NCBI GenBank assembly: GCA_018881555.1
Contig: JACAXG010000050.1
Span: forward strand, 1,674,001-1,738,000
Direction of reading: 5' to 3'
Origin: Amblyornis subalaris
Taxonomy: Eukaryota > Chordata > Aves > Passeriformes > Ptilonorhynchidae
Length of the DNA: 64,000 nt
Each line of letters starts with the position of its first letter. Within the stretch, counting starts at the first letter, position 1. Positions 27,561 to 41,000 of this stretch are shown here, one piece after another. Below the pieces are notes generated by a model. The model had not been told where the DNA came from and searched no databases. It worked only from the letters and a program-made list of their open reading frames with translations. Both the position numbers and the translations under genes were made by a program.

Positions 27561-30295
27561 GCAGCTTGGTTTTCCAGCATCTCCTTCTGCATCTGTGTGA
27601 GCTCTCTTCTGCAACAACCAACTCAACCACCTCTTCCCCTCCCCTCCCAGGTACAAAAATTTGACAGCATTATTATTGAAATAGGTATTCCCTAAATAAA
27701 GGATTCAAATTTTTCTTCCTGCTGGGAAACATTAACTGAAGTAGTCTCTTTCATTATTATACAGTCCCTATGTTGTAGGCAAATTATTTGAATCTACAGT
27801 AAGACCTTTAGGCACATGCATGAAATCCCACAGCCTGGGGATTCCAGCAAGCAGCACAGTTTATTGCCTCCTTGTTGCTATTGTAACTCTCTTACCTAAT
27901 TCTCTAACTATGAAAAACCCAACATGTGTGTCTCATTTTGGTGTATCTTCAGACCCCTCCGACCTACTTCACAAGCAACTGCAACCAGCACACTAAAAGC
28001 AGAAAAGCTTTCTGCTGGCTTCACACAGTAGTAATTTTCCAGAGAACCAGCAGTAAAGGTAACTGCATTCAAAAGACCCCACATTTTCAGGAAAAAACAT
28101 GCCACTCAAACAAGAAAAACTAATTACAAAGAAATAGCACCTTGCAAAGAGTAAAAATCTCATTTGAAGAGAGGAGGCCTTCAACTGTTTCACAGAAGCA
28201 TCGTCTCTGATGCAGATTTGCTGCTGTTTAAATCCTTCTCACTGCAACCAAGTAAGCAAGAGAAGCACGTAAGGATGCAAAAGCAGAAGTTGCATATGCT
28301 CAAACACTTTAAGGATTGTTACAACAAGGACTAAATCTCTGCTGTACTCTACCTACTGGAGCACAAAATTCTCTGCATCAGGTAAGACATTACCAGCTGG
28401 TCTAAACCCGTGTTCACAATGAAAGCAAGAGANCCTGATGGGACAAACCTGCAGCTCAGTTTCAGCAGTATTAAGCAGATTGCTTAAGACCTTCAAAACA
28501 TTCAATGCACTTCCCAGCATCAAGACAACCTTTTTGTCATTTAACAGATAGAAACAAGTGCTGTAAGAAAGCAAACCCAATACACTTAAGGTGTTTTAGA
28601 AAGTTTTCTAACAGCAGATGTTATTTTCCAAGCAGCCAATTGCCATGTTATCATTGCTTAACTCAACAGGCAGAACAAGAGCTGATACAGTCATTCCAGG
28701 GCTACATCCCAATTAGGGTGATTCAGGCCAATCTTGCACTGAACATATTTCAAGCCTCTTTAGCAGGGCTTTCTTGCCTGAGAATGAAAGTCATCCTAGT
28801 TATCTCTCTACCTCCAAATTCAGGGACTAACACTTCCTATTTCCAGCACAAGAAAACATGAGAAAGCTTTCCTTTGCAATAAAACACTCAGGTACTTTGG
28901 CAATCTTGGAAAACTCCAAGAGGGAGAACAGACCACCCACAAGTTAGAGCTCTACATGAAGTTTCTCTTGTAGATGTGCAGTCCTTTTCCATAATAGATC
29001 AGCTCTCATGGGTTTTATGAGGTAGAAACATCGATCCTCATAGTGCACCATTCACTTGATTCAGCAGACATACAATAATAGAAGGAGACAGAGGTCAGTG
29101 GTTAGAAGTATGTCACATTTTTAAATGATGAAAAGAACAATACTTTGATATCTCACATAAATGACTCCATATGTTTCTCTGAAAGTCTTCTGAAGGCAGC
29201 CAATAATATCCAGAGTCAGATGCATTATATTTGGTACATAGATAGGGAAAGATAAGCAGTTTACACTTAACACACTAACATTTTACTTGTGGTATTTATT
29301 CATAAATGAAATCACCAAATTCAGCAATCTTATACCAACTGTTGAAACGGCTTCATACCACCAAGAAGACTTTTCAACACACTAAGGTACAAAATGTTTC
29401 AATCCTATCTCTAAATCCAAACAACACACAAAGAAACAGCCATGCCAGGAAAGTATTGCTCACACTTATTTCTGGTATCTTACTCTTTATCATGACCTTC
29501 TAAGATTGTAAATCACAAAACTAATCTTCCTTTAATTAGGTTTTTCAAAAATATCACTTTAATATTTTTAAACGAATTAGAAAAAATATTACATACCTGT
29601 AGTTCAGTGATGTACTAGATTTTTCCAATTAAAAAATAACAATNTTGGGAATTACCAAGTATTTCATGTTTACGCTTGAGAAATAAATAACTAATGGCTT
29701 GACAAATCTTTCAGGATCCAGTCAGAGCAATCACCCATGCATGAATCTCATCCTTTCAGCTCAAATTTGGTCTCCTGCGAGCTCTGCCAGGGTTGTGGAA
29801 GGAACACACTGGACACAAAAGCTGCCACAGAGCCTCTTCAGGTACAGGGCAGAAAAGATACATGAAACAAAGGGGAAAAGCAATGGCAACAGTTATCTAG
29901 TTCAAATTAGTAATCTTAAGAATGTTCCCTGCTGTCATCTGTCTCAGACTTACACAATTTCCATTTGTGTATTCATGTATTACAAATACATTTGCAGTTA
30001 TAAATAAACTGAAATAGCAAATTCAGAGGGAAGGACTTATTTGATCTTAGTCTGATACTCAAAGGCATACAAAATTGTTAGTTTCACATATTTACTGCCA
30101 ATCAATACCAAACCAGAACACAACAGAATNTGGCCCTCTTCTCTGAACTTAATCATTTCTACCTGGGAAAGAGAGAAAAGAAGTTTGTAATTGTGTAAGA
30201 ACCAAAAGTTGCACCACCTTAGTTTGGACATGCTGTAGTCTATAATCAAAATGGCATAATTTTGGTAATTACTTTGGAACAAAGCTTAGGACAGC
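27561..30295. other. Unique intron sequence, no gene seen
   Basis: A+T-rich sequence without recognisable elements or coding signatures. Its left edge may still include decayed pol sequence of the adjoining retroviral remnant. Confidence 0.5.
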
Positions 30296-31080
30296 TATAA
30301 TGATGTTCCTTGGTGACACAAAACTGGAAGGAGCTGTCAGCAGAGGTGGATTACAACTTGATCTATGAAGAACTGTGGTAATGCTGAGGATTAGAATAAC
30401 CGAAACGAGATGAAACTAACTACAAAACCTCACACTGAGAAACCCTCCCCAACAAGACGTGAGCTTTTCACCCAGCAACAACAGATTAACCTGTCCATAT
30501 CTAGATGATAATGAATGTTAAAAAAAGCAAACATGAACATAATGTGCCTCAGGAAAGTTATGTCCAGTGCATGAAGGAAGAAGTAACACCACTGAACAAA
30601 GTTTTGCATGAGGTTATATATTAAGTACTGTGTACCATTATTGTCCATTTTGCNCCAGAAATTCACCCTGTAACAGGGGCAATAAGTGTTACCAGCACCA
30701 TCAGAGGAAAGGAGGAAATCCTGCCAGACACTAAAAAAGTGTTGGTTTGTTTGTTCTTCNTTGTTCTTTTTTTCTTTTTACAAGAAAGGGCTACATTAGC
30801 TTTTACAGGTTCAGAGAAACAAGAGCTATTTAAATTACAAAAAGACTGGCACAAAACCAAAGATAAATAAAGATGCCAGAGCAAAAAGTCTCAGATGGAA
30901 ATGAGAGGAATTTTCTAAACATCAGAGCAGTGTTGTTAGGTGACAAGTTTTCAGTAAGAATGCAGAAGTAAACAAACCTATCTAGTTTAAAAATAGTTAT
31001 TAAATTGATTATACGAGATAATTGCTTACAGTAATAGGGGATTGGATTGTAGGGTCCTATGCTCCTGTATTCCTAGCTTT
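30296..31080 (+). mobile_element. Ancient CR1 LINE relic (probable)
   Basis: Scattered phrases follow CR1 order on the plus strand. 'gtgacacaaaactggaagga' at about 30314-30333 resembles the reverse-transcriptase 'gatgacacaaaactgggagga' block. 'taataggggattggattgta' at about 31033-31052 resembles the 3' 'gcaggggattggactagatg' block. The middle is poorly alignable by eye. The divergence suggests a much older copy than the CR1 immediately to its right. Confidence 0.5.
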
Positions 31081-31284
31081 GATTTCTGTATTAGAGCCTT
31101 CATAGCTCTCTAGCTCTACTCAAGAGAAAGATTAAGATTAAGGTAGCAGTTACAATTTTCTCCTTGCAGTTTGGCAGCTGGACAACCTATCTGACATTCT
31201 TAGGTTTTTTTTTTCCTCAGTAAGCTGGTCTCCACCAAAGCATCCTTGAATAGAGCATTTAGGAACAAACCTGTAATCTTTATT

Positions 31285-31782
31285 TCACAGAATCACAGAA
31301 TATCCTGAATTGGAAGGAACCCACAAGGATCATTTAGTCAAACTCCTGGCCCTGCACAGCACCGTCCCCAAGAGTCATACAATGTGCCTGAGAGCATTGT
31401 CCAAACTCTTCTTGAACTCTGTCAGGCTTGGTGCTGTGACCACTTCCCTGGGGAGCCTGTTCCAGTGCCTAAACACCCTCTGGGTGAAGAAACTTGTCCT
31501 GACACCTCCAGCTTAAACCTCCCCTGACATAGCTTCAGGGCATTCCCTTGGGTCCTGTCACTGGGCACCACAGAGCAGAGATCAGTATCTGCCCCTCCTC
31601 TTCCCCTCACAAGAAGTTGTAGACTTCAATGAGGTCTCCCTTCAGTCTCCTGTTCTCCAGGCTGAACAGATCAAGTGACCTCAGCCGCTCCTCATTTGGC
31701 TTCTCCTCAAGACCCTTCCACCATCTTTGTTGCTTCTCCTCTGGATGCTCTCTAACAGCTTTATATCTTTCTTATATTGTGG
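31285..31782 (-). mobile_element. CR1 LINE, 3' fragment
   Basis: The plus strand starts CACAGAATCACAGAATATCC, the reverse complement of the CR1 tail. It continues through well preserved CR1 phrases such as 'gggagcctgttccagtgcct' and 'tctcctgttctccaggctga', ending in a truncated 5' end near 31782. Reading minus, it contains the end of ORF2 and the 3' untranslated region. Confidence 0.93.
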
Positions 31783-34700
31783 GGATTTGTTTATGAAGTC
31801 ATGCATATTCTTAGAAGAAAACACAAGGGTGGAGATTTCAGTTACTGAGCAACACCCACCCCCTCCAATTCCCTCCATGATCTCATGCTGTAGCCAAAGT
31901 ATGCGAGCTGGAAACAAGAATTCTCCAAAAAGAGGCAAACTTTCAAAGAAGCCCTGGAAGCAAAAACAATATGAAGGAGAAATGAGGTTGCCCAAGAAGG
32001 GTGCTCAGCCCTTGGCTCACATTCCTAGAGTTGAATCTCTAAGGATGCCTCAGTACATTACCTGAAACACATCCGTCTGCAGTTTTAAACCATCCATCTA
32101 AAAATTAGTAGCCATAATCAGAAATAGAAAAATTGGCTAAGAAGGAGAGAAGAATTCTCACCTCAGCTAACACTAGGAGTTAAAAGACCTGCCCCCAAAA
32201 GTTTCACCACTATTACTGTTTCCACTTGTGTTCACAGCTTAGTGCTCCACCTATACCTAAACAGACAGAGCAGGGATTCATCAGCAGACATCTCCCATAC
32301 AAATCCAGTCCTCCACCTTACAGCTCAATCAACATGGAGGGATTAACTGGTACAAAATGCACCAAAGAGCCACAGCTGCCTCAGAGCTCTACAGACATTA
32401 ATCTTCATTTCAATAAAACCTACTTCAGATACTTCAGAAACATTTATCACTAAGTTTCTCTCTAACTTGTGCTCCCTCCTTCATTCTTTTTAATCTGCAA
32501 AAAATGTATGGTGATCAGCAATAAAAAAATTTAAAAATCACTTGTAACAAGAAAACATTATAAACTTGCAGACTTCTGATGAACAGTGGCTTCAGCACTT
32601 GCTGATGACCAGCATCCCCACGAGAAGGGTGGAATGTCTCTTCAAACACAGTCCCTCATTTATGCCATTGAAAATACCAATCAAGTTTGGCACTGGTTCA
32701 GCATCTGATTTTTTTTTTTTAACTTACTTCTAACTTTCTACTCTTGACAACACAAGAACTAACAAACAGAAAAAAACCTCACGTTTTCATCAAATTATGC
32801 CACATCATCTTGAAGCTTCAGTTGAATTTTAAAATTCAAGAGTAAGAAGACAAAGTCAACAATTTGTGAACAGGCAGGTTTGCTGATACATGCTATTAAA
32901 AGCTGCTTATTTCAGTCCAATTCAGGCAACACCAAAAGAGTAGGTTTGATTATGTTCAGAATCCTTCCAGTAATTACAGATCTAGAACTACCACAGTGTG
33001 GCTGACTATTCAAAAACAAACAGCTTAGCCCATATGCTTATCGAAAGGGAAAATAAAGGTAAGCTATTTTAAACAACACACCAAATATATCCAGCAGTAG
33101 AGGTATATATGGAACGTGGGTTGTCTCCCCCATCCCAAGCCTCTAATCATGTTTTCCTCCATCAGACTGTTGCCACAAAAATTCCTAAAATGTCAACAGC
33201 TCTAACATACAGGAAAAAAATTGAGGCAAAACATCTTAACCACATTATTGCAAAGGTTTTTGGCATCTGGGGCAGATGCACATGATAGAACAACATTTTC
33301 ACCCTTAGGTTTATGCTACAAATGCTTCCATAAAACTACAGTTTGATGTACATATTTTCAATACTTCCATATAACGCAATGAAAAAACATCTGACATCTG
33401 CAAAGTTCAAAAGACAAAGACAGCACTCCAAGAGAACTTGGCAGTACTCAAATCAAGAAGTTTGCTGCAATCAGGTTTGAACAGATCTAAAAAGCATTTC
33501 CAAAATCGAATCCAGTTTATCATCTCCAGCTTTTGTAAATGCCATTCTCCAAGTTTTGCAAAATGAGCTCAGTCATTCAATGTAACAGATTTCTTGAATT
33601 TTAAATTCCCAGTTTTATTATCATCACAAAAAGACAAACTAGCAAGCAGTTACTTTTGCGTTCAGGTGCCAACACAATTTGAAGCAGCATGATGAAACCA
33701 GCTAGGAAACCATGGGATCTGGCATCATAATCAAGGCCAGAGTGTCCCTTTGGAGAGGTAGGAGATTACTTGTTTAGAAAATTCACCAGTGCAGGCTCCC
33801 AACATCTGCACCTAAATCCAAAGTTAAAGATAAATGTAAGTAAATATAGTTTACATATTCTACATTTAGCCAACACATGGTTTATTCCACACCTCACAAA
33901 ATAACCCAGGGAATTCCTTCAGTTAGCTTGTTAGTTTGCCACTGGTAACTCCATGACTTAGAATAGGAAGCAAGAACATGTGCCTGGTGTGTTTCAGGAT
34001 CAGTGCAGGCATCCAGGTGTTGCATGACACAGCATCCTCTTTAGCCTTCACGCCCCAATGACCTTGTCAACAGCTTCTCAATTCNCTGCAATCTATGACA
34101 ACTTATTGTCACACACCCCAAAAAAATGCTAATGTAGAGATANAGGGTACCAGTCCAAATGCAGTCAGTGCCATTGTGAGAGGTGCTGGCTGGCCATCCA
34201 GCCTCTCAGTCAGAGCCCAGAACAGACTGGGAACCTCGCAGAAAAGGTTCGTGCTGTTTTGGACAGAGGCCAGGAGTTTGTATGTAGCGTAGGTCTANTG
34301 CTGGCAAGACTGAACAAACACCTTCTGGTCAATAACCCACAAAGCCCTCATGTGTTTCCTCCCACAGCCTTCAAGACATTTTCAATGTTCATGGTAGCAT
34401 TCCACAGGGGGAGAACTAAGCACGGCCTACAATGGCATCTCCTGTCACTCTGCAATGGTCAGCAAAAATTATTCAGCATCCATCCAACTAGTATTACTCA
34501 GCTAACATAACTCACTGATTACACTATTCCTAAGGAAGCCATTGGCACCACCAGAAAAATCACAGCTCTGCCAGGCAACCTCAGCCCAACACACACCACT
34601 GGTATACTCCAAGAGAAACTGGCTTTCCTTAGCACCCATGACTCCATTTCCGGCCCTACAGGAGATGTTCACCAGCCACTGTGACCAGGACATGGCCCAC

Positions 34701-37700
34701 AATTACCAGAAGACATGGCATGGCATGTCCAAAACAATATTCTGCTCTGTTTATTTTGGTTTTAAAACATTCGTAATTTTTTCCAGCTCTTCAGTATTAC
34801 TAGAAGCCTTATTACAAAAATCTGTACTACATCACCGATATAATTTCACACAACTAAAGAACTTTCTAATTTGTCAAAGATGTGCCTACCCTTGGAGCCA
34901 TCTGATTTCCAGAATATCAGAAGAAAACAATGGAGTGCATGCTAAAACCCAAGTACAGACAAAATGCACAAGTCACTACAGTTCCGGAACGCTAAAGTAA
35001 AAGAAAAGAAAATCTGAACTAAAATATGAATAAAGCTAAAATGCTGTAATTTCTGAAAAACCTTCAAAGCTTTATCTTGCTACTGCCAACCTTCTCTTTT
35101 TCTTTTCTTCAACTTTGCTTGAGTGTAACTTTTACCACCACACCTATAACATTTTTAAATACTTTTCACAGAAAACGAGAAGTGGACAGTATGAGTCAGG
35201 TTCTTTTTTTTTTTCCCTGTGATAAGAATAAAAAGAAAAAAACTTACTCATTTTCTTTCATCAGAGAAGCACCTTCTGTATTTATGGAATAAATTTCATA
35301 TGAGGTATAATACAAAAACAAATTACTAGTTTAGAGTCTTTTCTAACTGCTTTTTGTTGTCTTTTCCTAAACGGTCAAATGCTGCAAAACCAATGTTATT
35401 GGAACCANAAAAGACAGTGCTAATTAAAAATAAGTTTACCTTAAGTATTCATTTTGTCCCAAACTACCTAAATTGTGATCTCACAGAAGTCATGTAGGAC
35501 ACTATCAACTGAAATACNCTTTCAATTAAGTTTACTAATGCATCATAATCTTCACAGAAGCCTTTACTAAGCCCAGGCGCCTATTTTTTTCCATATCCTT
35601 CGGAAGATTTATTACCAGAGACCATGTTAACTCTACTTGTCCATCTACTGGGAACTTTAATATTTTAGGTCAGACAAACTATGCTTAAAACTACACTCAC
35701 TGATGAGGTCCACTATTCTGACCAGAGGGTGCTCCACAGCCAGGCGAGGTGAAGGACCCCAGTGCAGCAAGGCTGGGGACAGACTCTGCCTGCCACCTTC
35801 CCAGCAAGGAAAGACTTTCCAGGAGCAAGATGTCAGTGAAGGAGCAGACAGATTCTGGCTCTATATTAGTGTCCCTGTCAAAACCCAATGTATAGCATTA
35901 CTGTGTATGCTTGGCAACAGCAACACCCAAGTTTCTAAAAACAGCAAACAAATTGCAATTGTCTTGCCCTTGAAAATTACCAGGTTTTATGCAGAAAAAA
36001 ACATACCATATGGTCTCAAGGAAGAGTAAAGCCTACTCCCTCAGTAAACCAGAACTTTGTAACATGAACGCAGAAACAAGTTACCTCTTAGGAAATCAAG
36101 ACAATACACATTTTTTTTTCCTGCGTGAAAAACTACATTCATACTACCTAGAAAACATCAGTGTTACACCCTTTCTAAAGTACAGTCCATTTGCTAAAAC
36201 ATAACAAACAGGAAATAAAGGCTTTTTTGGCTTGAAGCAAACAAAGCACTAAGCTTATTTTTGTGGAGTTCAAAAATAAGATATTCTATCCTGTGTCATC
36301 TGGAGTGAAACACACAATAGCAATAGAGACAAAACGCTTCAGTGCTCAGTAGTAACTGAAGAACACAGTACTAGATAAAAACTTGGAGTCACTTAAAGCA
36401 GCCACTGGAGTCAGATTTTCTGGCAATGTTGAATTCACATTCACTAGAATGTCATTTGTCAAGTTTCTAGTGTGTAACGAATTTCTTTCCCTATAACAAG
36501 CTCTGTGTGTGTTTCAGTGAGATACAGAATGATATCTGGCACACCACGACGTACATAAAAAGCTGCATGAATGCACACCTTCACGCTCACCACTTTTGTT
36601 TTTTTCTGTTAGTGTAATTTACCTAATTTTAGCCACCACTTGCTGTCTTGTTTTATATCTACCTTACACAGATTCAGCTCCAGTCCCACCTGAAACATGA
36701 CACACACTATTTGCTCTCTAATGAGGGAGTCCCACTTCCCATAATGTAGACACCCACCAAGTAGAAATATTTCATTAGTTAACTGCCACCTATTCCTAGA
36801 TAGTATTCCTCAAAATCCAGGTGAAGCAGGAATAGGACCTTTTCGGCCAACATGCACTCACCAAGTAGGTTCAGAGATGCTGTCTGCAGAATACTGGACC
36901 TACCAATGCTATTCAACAAACAATCACAGAAATTTGTAAGAAATGCTAAAAGCACAAAGGTAAGAAAAATTAGGATGAAGTTACTCTTAAAATCAACATA
37001 GTGTTACTTTTTTTCTTCCTTTTCAAGAAATCCTTAATCCCACAGATCACCTAGAAAAGCCTACTTGCATATATAAAAGTACCCCAAAATATATAATTCT
37101 AGCCTGAAACCAAACAGCAGAGGAGCCAAGGCGGGTGCTGCTGCCTTTGAGTTATGCTATTTTTCAGAGCGCAGCTGTTCCCTCTCTCGGTTCTGTTTGT
37201 ACATTAGCTGGCAGCTACAGTCAGCTGCATTTTTGAGAGAGAGAGACGGATTTTGATGCGAATCCAACAGTAAGCAGCAGTTATTTGTTCTCTTTAGATC
37301 ATGGGGTTTTCTTAACTGTTAGTAGTCAGTGTCAACTATATGATGACAATTCCGATATATTTCAAAATTAACAGACCATATTGATATTCATTTTCAGAAA
37401 GCCAGATTCAAATGAAGATCCAAGATCCGAATTATTTCTTTAACAGAGCAGCAAAAGAGATATTCAGAAATTCCTACAATTTCAAACATTCCTCCTTGGA
37501 GCTTAAAACACTACTAACTTTTTGGAATACCATTTGATTCATAGTCGTTTTTCTAGATACTTGTTCATGGGTGCAGAGAATAGCACACTGACAAACAAGC
37601 TTAAAACTCAAGTAATTTCTCATTCTTCCCTAAGCTATAAAAGGTACCTTCTTTGTAAGTTCTTGTCTATCTAAAACTGAAGTTTGCATATCATGAAGTT

Positions 37701-40444
37701 TACTTTGTATTTAATAATTATGAACATCATCTCTAGACTCTTTCCTCTTTCTGGTGTCAAACATTGTTTTTAGGATATCTGCGCTAGGTTTTCAGCATTA
37801 GTTTCCAATAAGCACTATTTCTACAACATTGCTCTGATTGTTTAGATTTTTAACTTCAAAACTTCTCCCTTCAGTTTGCAAGGAAATTACAATTCAACTA
37901 TGGCACAACTGAAAAAAAAAAAAATCTCCCGCAGGTTAAGAACAAGCAATCCCATCAGCATTTTTCGAAACAGTAGAACTAAGTCACAGTGTAAGGTACT
38001 CTATGTATATTAGGTAGACAAATTTTAATTTCCAGTGCAACTTCAGAAGAAATTCTTCATGCTGTTGCTTACACTCATGCCTTCTCAAGAAAGGGTAGAA
38101 TAGAAAAGCAAATACAGAGGATAAGGTATGCTCATTGCCAGTGCATCATNAAGTGCTGAGAAACTACTCTTACCCAAATGTTCCTTGAGAAAAATTTCCT
38201 ATTCCTTGCAACAGCATGTACAGTTCCACAGAGCAACAAAGCACAGCCTTGTAAAAATGGCATACAATAATAAAGCAGGATTTAATATTTACAGTATCAA
38301 TGTTTATCTGTATTCCCAACTCTCTTTATTGGCACTGTTTATTTCTCAGAGCAGAGAATCATCAGCTTTAAACGGCTGCTGGGCAGTGGCGCAATACCAC
38401 AGTTTCCCCTCCTTCTCAAGAAGCCACTCTTGGCCTGGCTTGTGCTTCCAGTCTGCATGCTAGCATCCACCGATGCCATTGAGTCTGGTTTACATCAAAG
38501 TGTCAGTCAAAGGGACAACGTAAAAAAAGCAGAAAAACTTCTAATTTCATTCGTAAGTAGGAGAATGCACCCCACTACAGGAAATGTACCTTCTGCATGG
38601 CCTGCAACTAAGAGGGGATGTCCCCACTCCCAGGAGTGACAAAATGTTTTGAGGGAAAATTACGCAGGCCCATTATCTGAGAATTGCAACCCTCTTGTTT
38701 AATATACTTTACTAAAATTTTATCAGACAGGTACCCTTCCACTAAGGTCACAAGACATCAAGTATTCAATCCTTTTTGTTTTCCTTTGCTTCCTAGTTTT
38801 GGGGTCTTGTTTTTTTTCAGAAGTGTCCTTCACCTTTCATCCAAAGGTGATTTGGCAGCAGACTCCATGTTAAAGGCTGAGAAGTTCCTATTAGCTGGTT
38901 TGTCCTTTTCCTGCTACTCAGTTTTTTCAGAAGTTTAGGCAATTAGTAGGCAACCCAGTGGCGAGAGGTACAGAGAACAGAGAGAAAGCTAGGTCTTTAC
39001 CTGTTTGAAGTATTTGGTATCTGTTCACATGCAGACTATCACAAGAAAGAATTCTATAAACTATTCAGATATTTGAGGAAAAGAAAGTGGGCAAAATTAA
39101 GAAAAATCTATTAAATGCAATTATATTCCTCATTCTGTATATTAAATTATTCAAATGAATTCTTTGTCAACTTGCAACATCACTGCATCCGTTGAAGTTC
39201 TGCAAAGACATCAGAGCCTGCCTTGATGAAATAGCACTTTCAGTCTTGACCTTTGACTCCTATTCCTCTAAAACTTTCTCAGAATCTCTTAGCCAGTTAA
39301 CAAGATCTAGCTAACACATACAATTACAGGGAAACTGTAGGAAAAGGAATGGACAGGTATTCAAATTGCTCTTCCTTCACTCCAGCAAACAGAAAAAGTG
39401 CTGCAAAACCCAAGAGAATTTCCTTCAGAGAGGAATGCTTATCAGTGCCAAATATGAATGTCATTTGTGTAAAGGAAAATCTCAGAATTTTACTGCTCAT
39501 CTTAGTAAATAAATTAACACAACAGCTCTCAATCCACATCTAATTTTAAGCTCAGTTTGCTCTATTTTTTTAAAAGTTAAGCTCTAATTGAAAAAATTCT
39601 TTGTTTTCTTTTGTCTCCTTAAGCTTCAGGACTTCTATCCTTGGCACAGCCATCTGAATTAGATCCAACTTGCCAGAGGTATCAATTTCATTGAAACAAA
39701 TCTGCTTCAACATTTTTCACTTGAAAGAATTAGACCATGCCTTTGCAAGATAGAATCACGCTGGAGTCAGAGAAGAAAAAAAACCAACAAACAAGCAGGC
39801 TAGATTCTGCCTGACTTTCACTAGGAGACTGAAGCATCATATCTTTTGAAGTTAATATATCCTAGAGGCACAATGGATTTACTGTACTACTTCCCCGTTC
39901 TAAGAAACTACTCTCCTACTGACCCAAGAGGGAAAACATACCAAGAAGAGGAAAAAAGCAATTGTGCTAAAAGTGGTAAATGATAACTAGCATTGCTACG
40001 GAGCATTCTCTTCCCAACACAACTATATACTTCCTCTCTTGGATTACCCATCCATTCTTTTTCTCCCTCACACTCACACAGACACATTATCCAAGACCCT
40101 TTTTGGAAAAGCTTATTTTTGTAGAACACATACAGAAGCTAATAAAACAGTATTTCTAGATGTTTTCAGCCACAGTATATTATAGGTATAAATTATCCTG
40201 ATTCCTAGGTGCAAGTCCAACTGGATATTTAGTTGTGTGTAAAGCAAAAGTCTTAAAAGTGATTCATAAATGTGACATGCAATTATGACATATCAATCTC
40301 CTTTACACTGAGACTGATACTAGGACCCAATCTCCATTCCTAGAACTGCCACTAATCATCAGCACATCTATCATGTCCATCACATTTTTTCCATGCTTTA
40401 CACTAGAGGTGACTTTTCATTCCTACTCCTAACCAAGTTTCTGA
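31783..40444. other. Unique intron sequence, no gene seen
   Basis: A+T-rich intron. A G+C-richer unidentified patch lies at 34160-34720, with open frames of 60-150 codons and no domain. Another at 37120-37240 contains two CAGCTG E-boxes. A poly-A run is near 37911. No transposon was recognised. Confidence 0.55.
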
Positions 40445-41000
40445 CCGGACAGCGCACACCATGGGATACAAGGAGCACAGCCCCACTGCACAGTGGGGCA
40501 GAAAGGCACCTCAGCAGAGCCTCTCGTGCACTCCGATCCCCTGCTCAGAGTGGGGCCAGCTGGACCAGGGTGTTCAGGTATGGGTTCTGAGTACCTTGGG
40601 GAAACCTGTGCCAGTGTTCAATCACCCTCACAAAGGGTTTTCTGATGTTGCAGTGGAATTTCCTGTATTTCAATCTGTGACTACTGTCTCCTGTTCTGTC
40701 ACTGGGTATTATTACTGAGAACAGCCTAGCCCTGGCAATGAGTCTTCCTTGCCTGGGATTTCTGAAGGCAAATCTCACCAGTAAAGGTTGAGGTGAAGGT
40801 GGCTTTAATTATCTCAGCCTTTTCTGCTCCCGTTCAGCAGCAGGCCCTCATTCTCCTTGCCCTTGCTGCTGATACGGTTGTAGGAGCCCTTCTTGTTCCC
40901 CTTTGCCTCCTTTGCCAGATTCAACTGCAGGTGGGCTTTGGCTGTCCTAACCTTATCCTTGCATGCTCAAACAATGTCTCTGTACTCCTTCTAGGGAGAA
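40445..41000 (-). mobile_element. CR1 LINE with internal deletion
   Basis: On the minus strand, 41000 down to about 40785 encodes the conserved linker that follows the CR1 endonuclease domain (residues such as KVRTAKAHLQLNLAKEAKGN, with stops). Then 40730-40545 encodes the C-terminus of the reverse-transcriptase ORF (PSDRTGDSSHRLKYRKFHCN). About 40540-40445 resembles the 3' untranslated region. The parts are in the right order, but nearly all of the reverse-transcriptase domain between them is missing. The copy is therefore deleted internally, not just 5'-truncated. Confidence 0.8.

Noticed and set aside
34542..35000. 152-codon plus-strand frame
   Set aside because: No domain, mixed composition, and no exon-like boundaries or partner exons.
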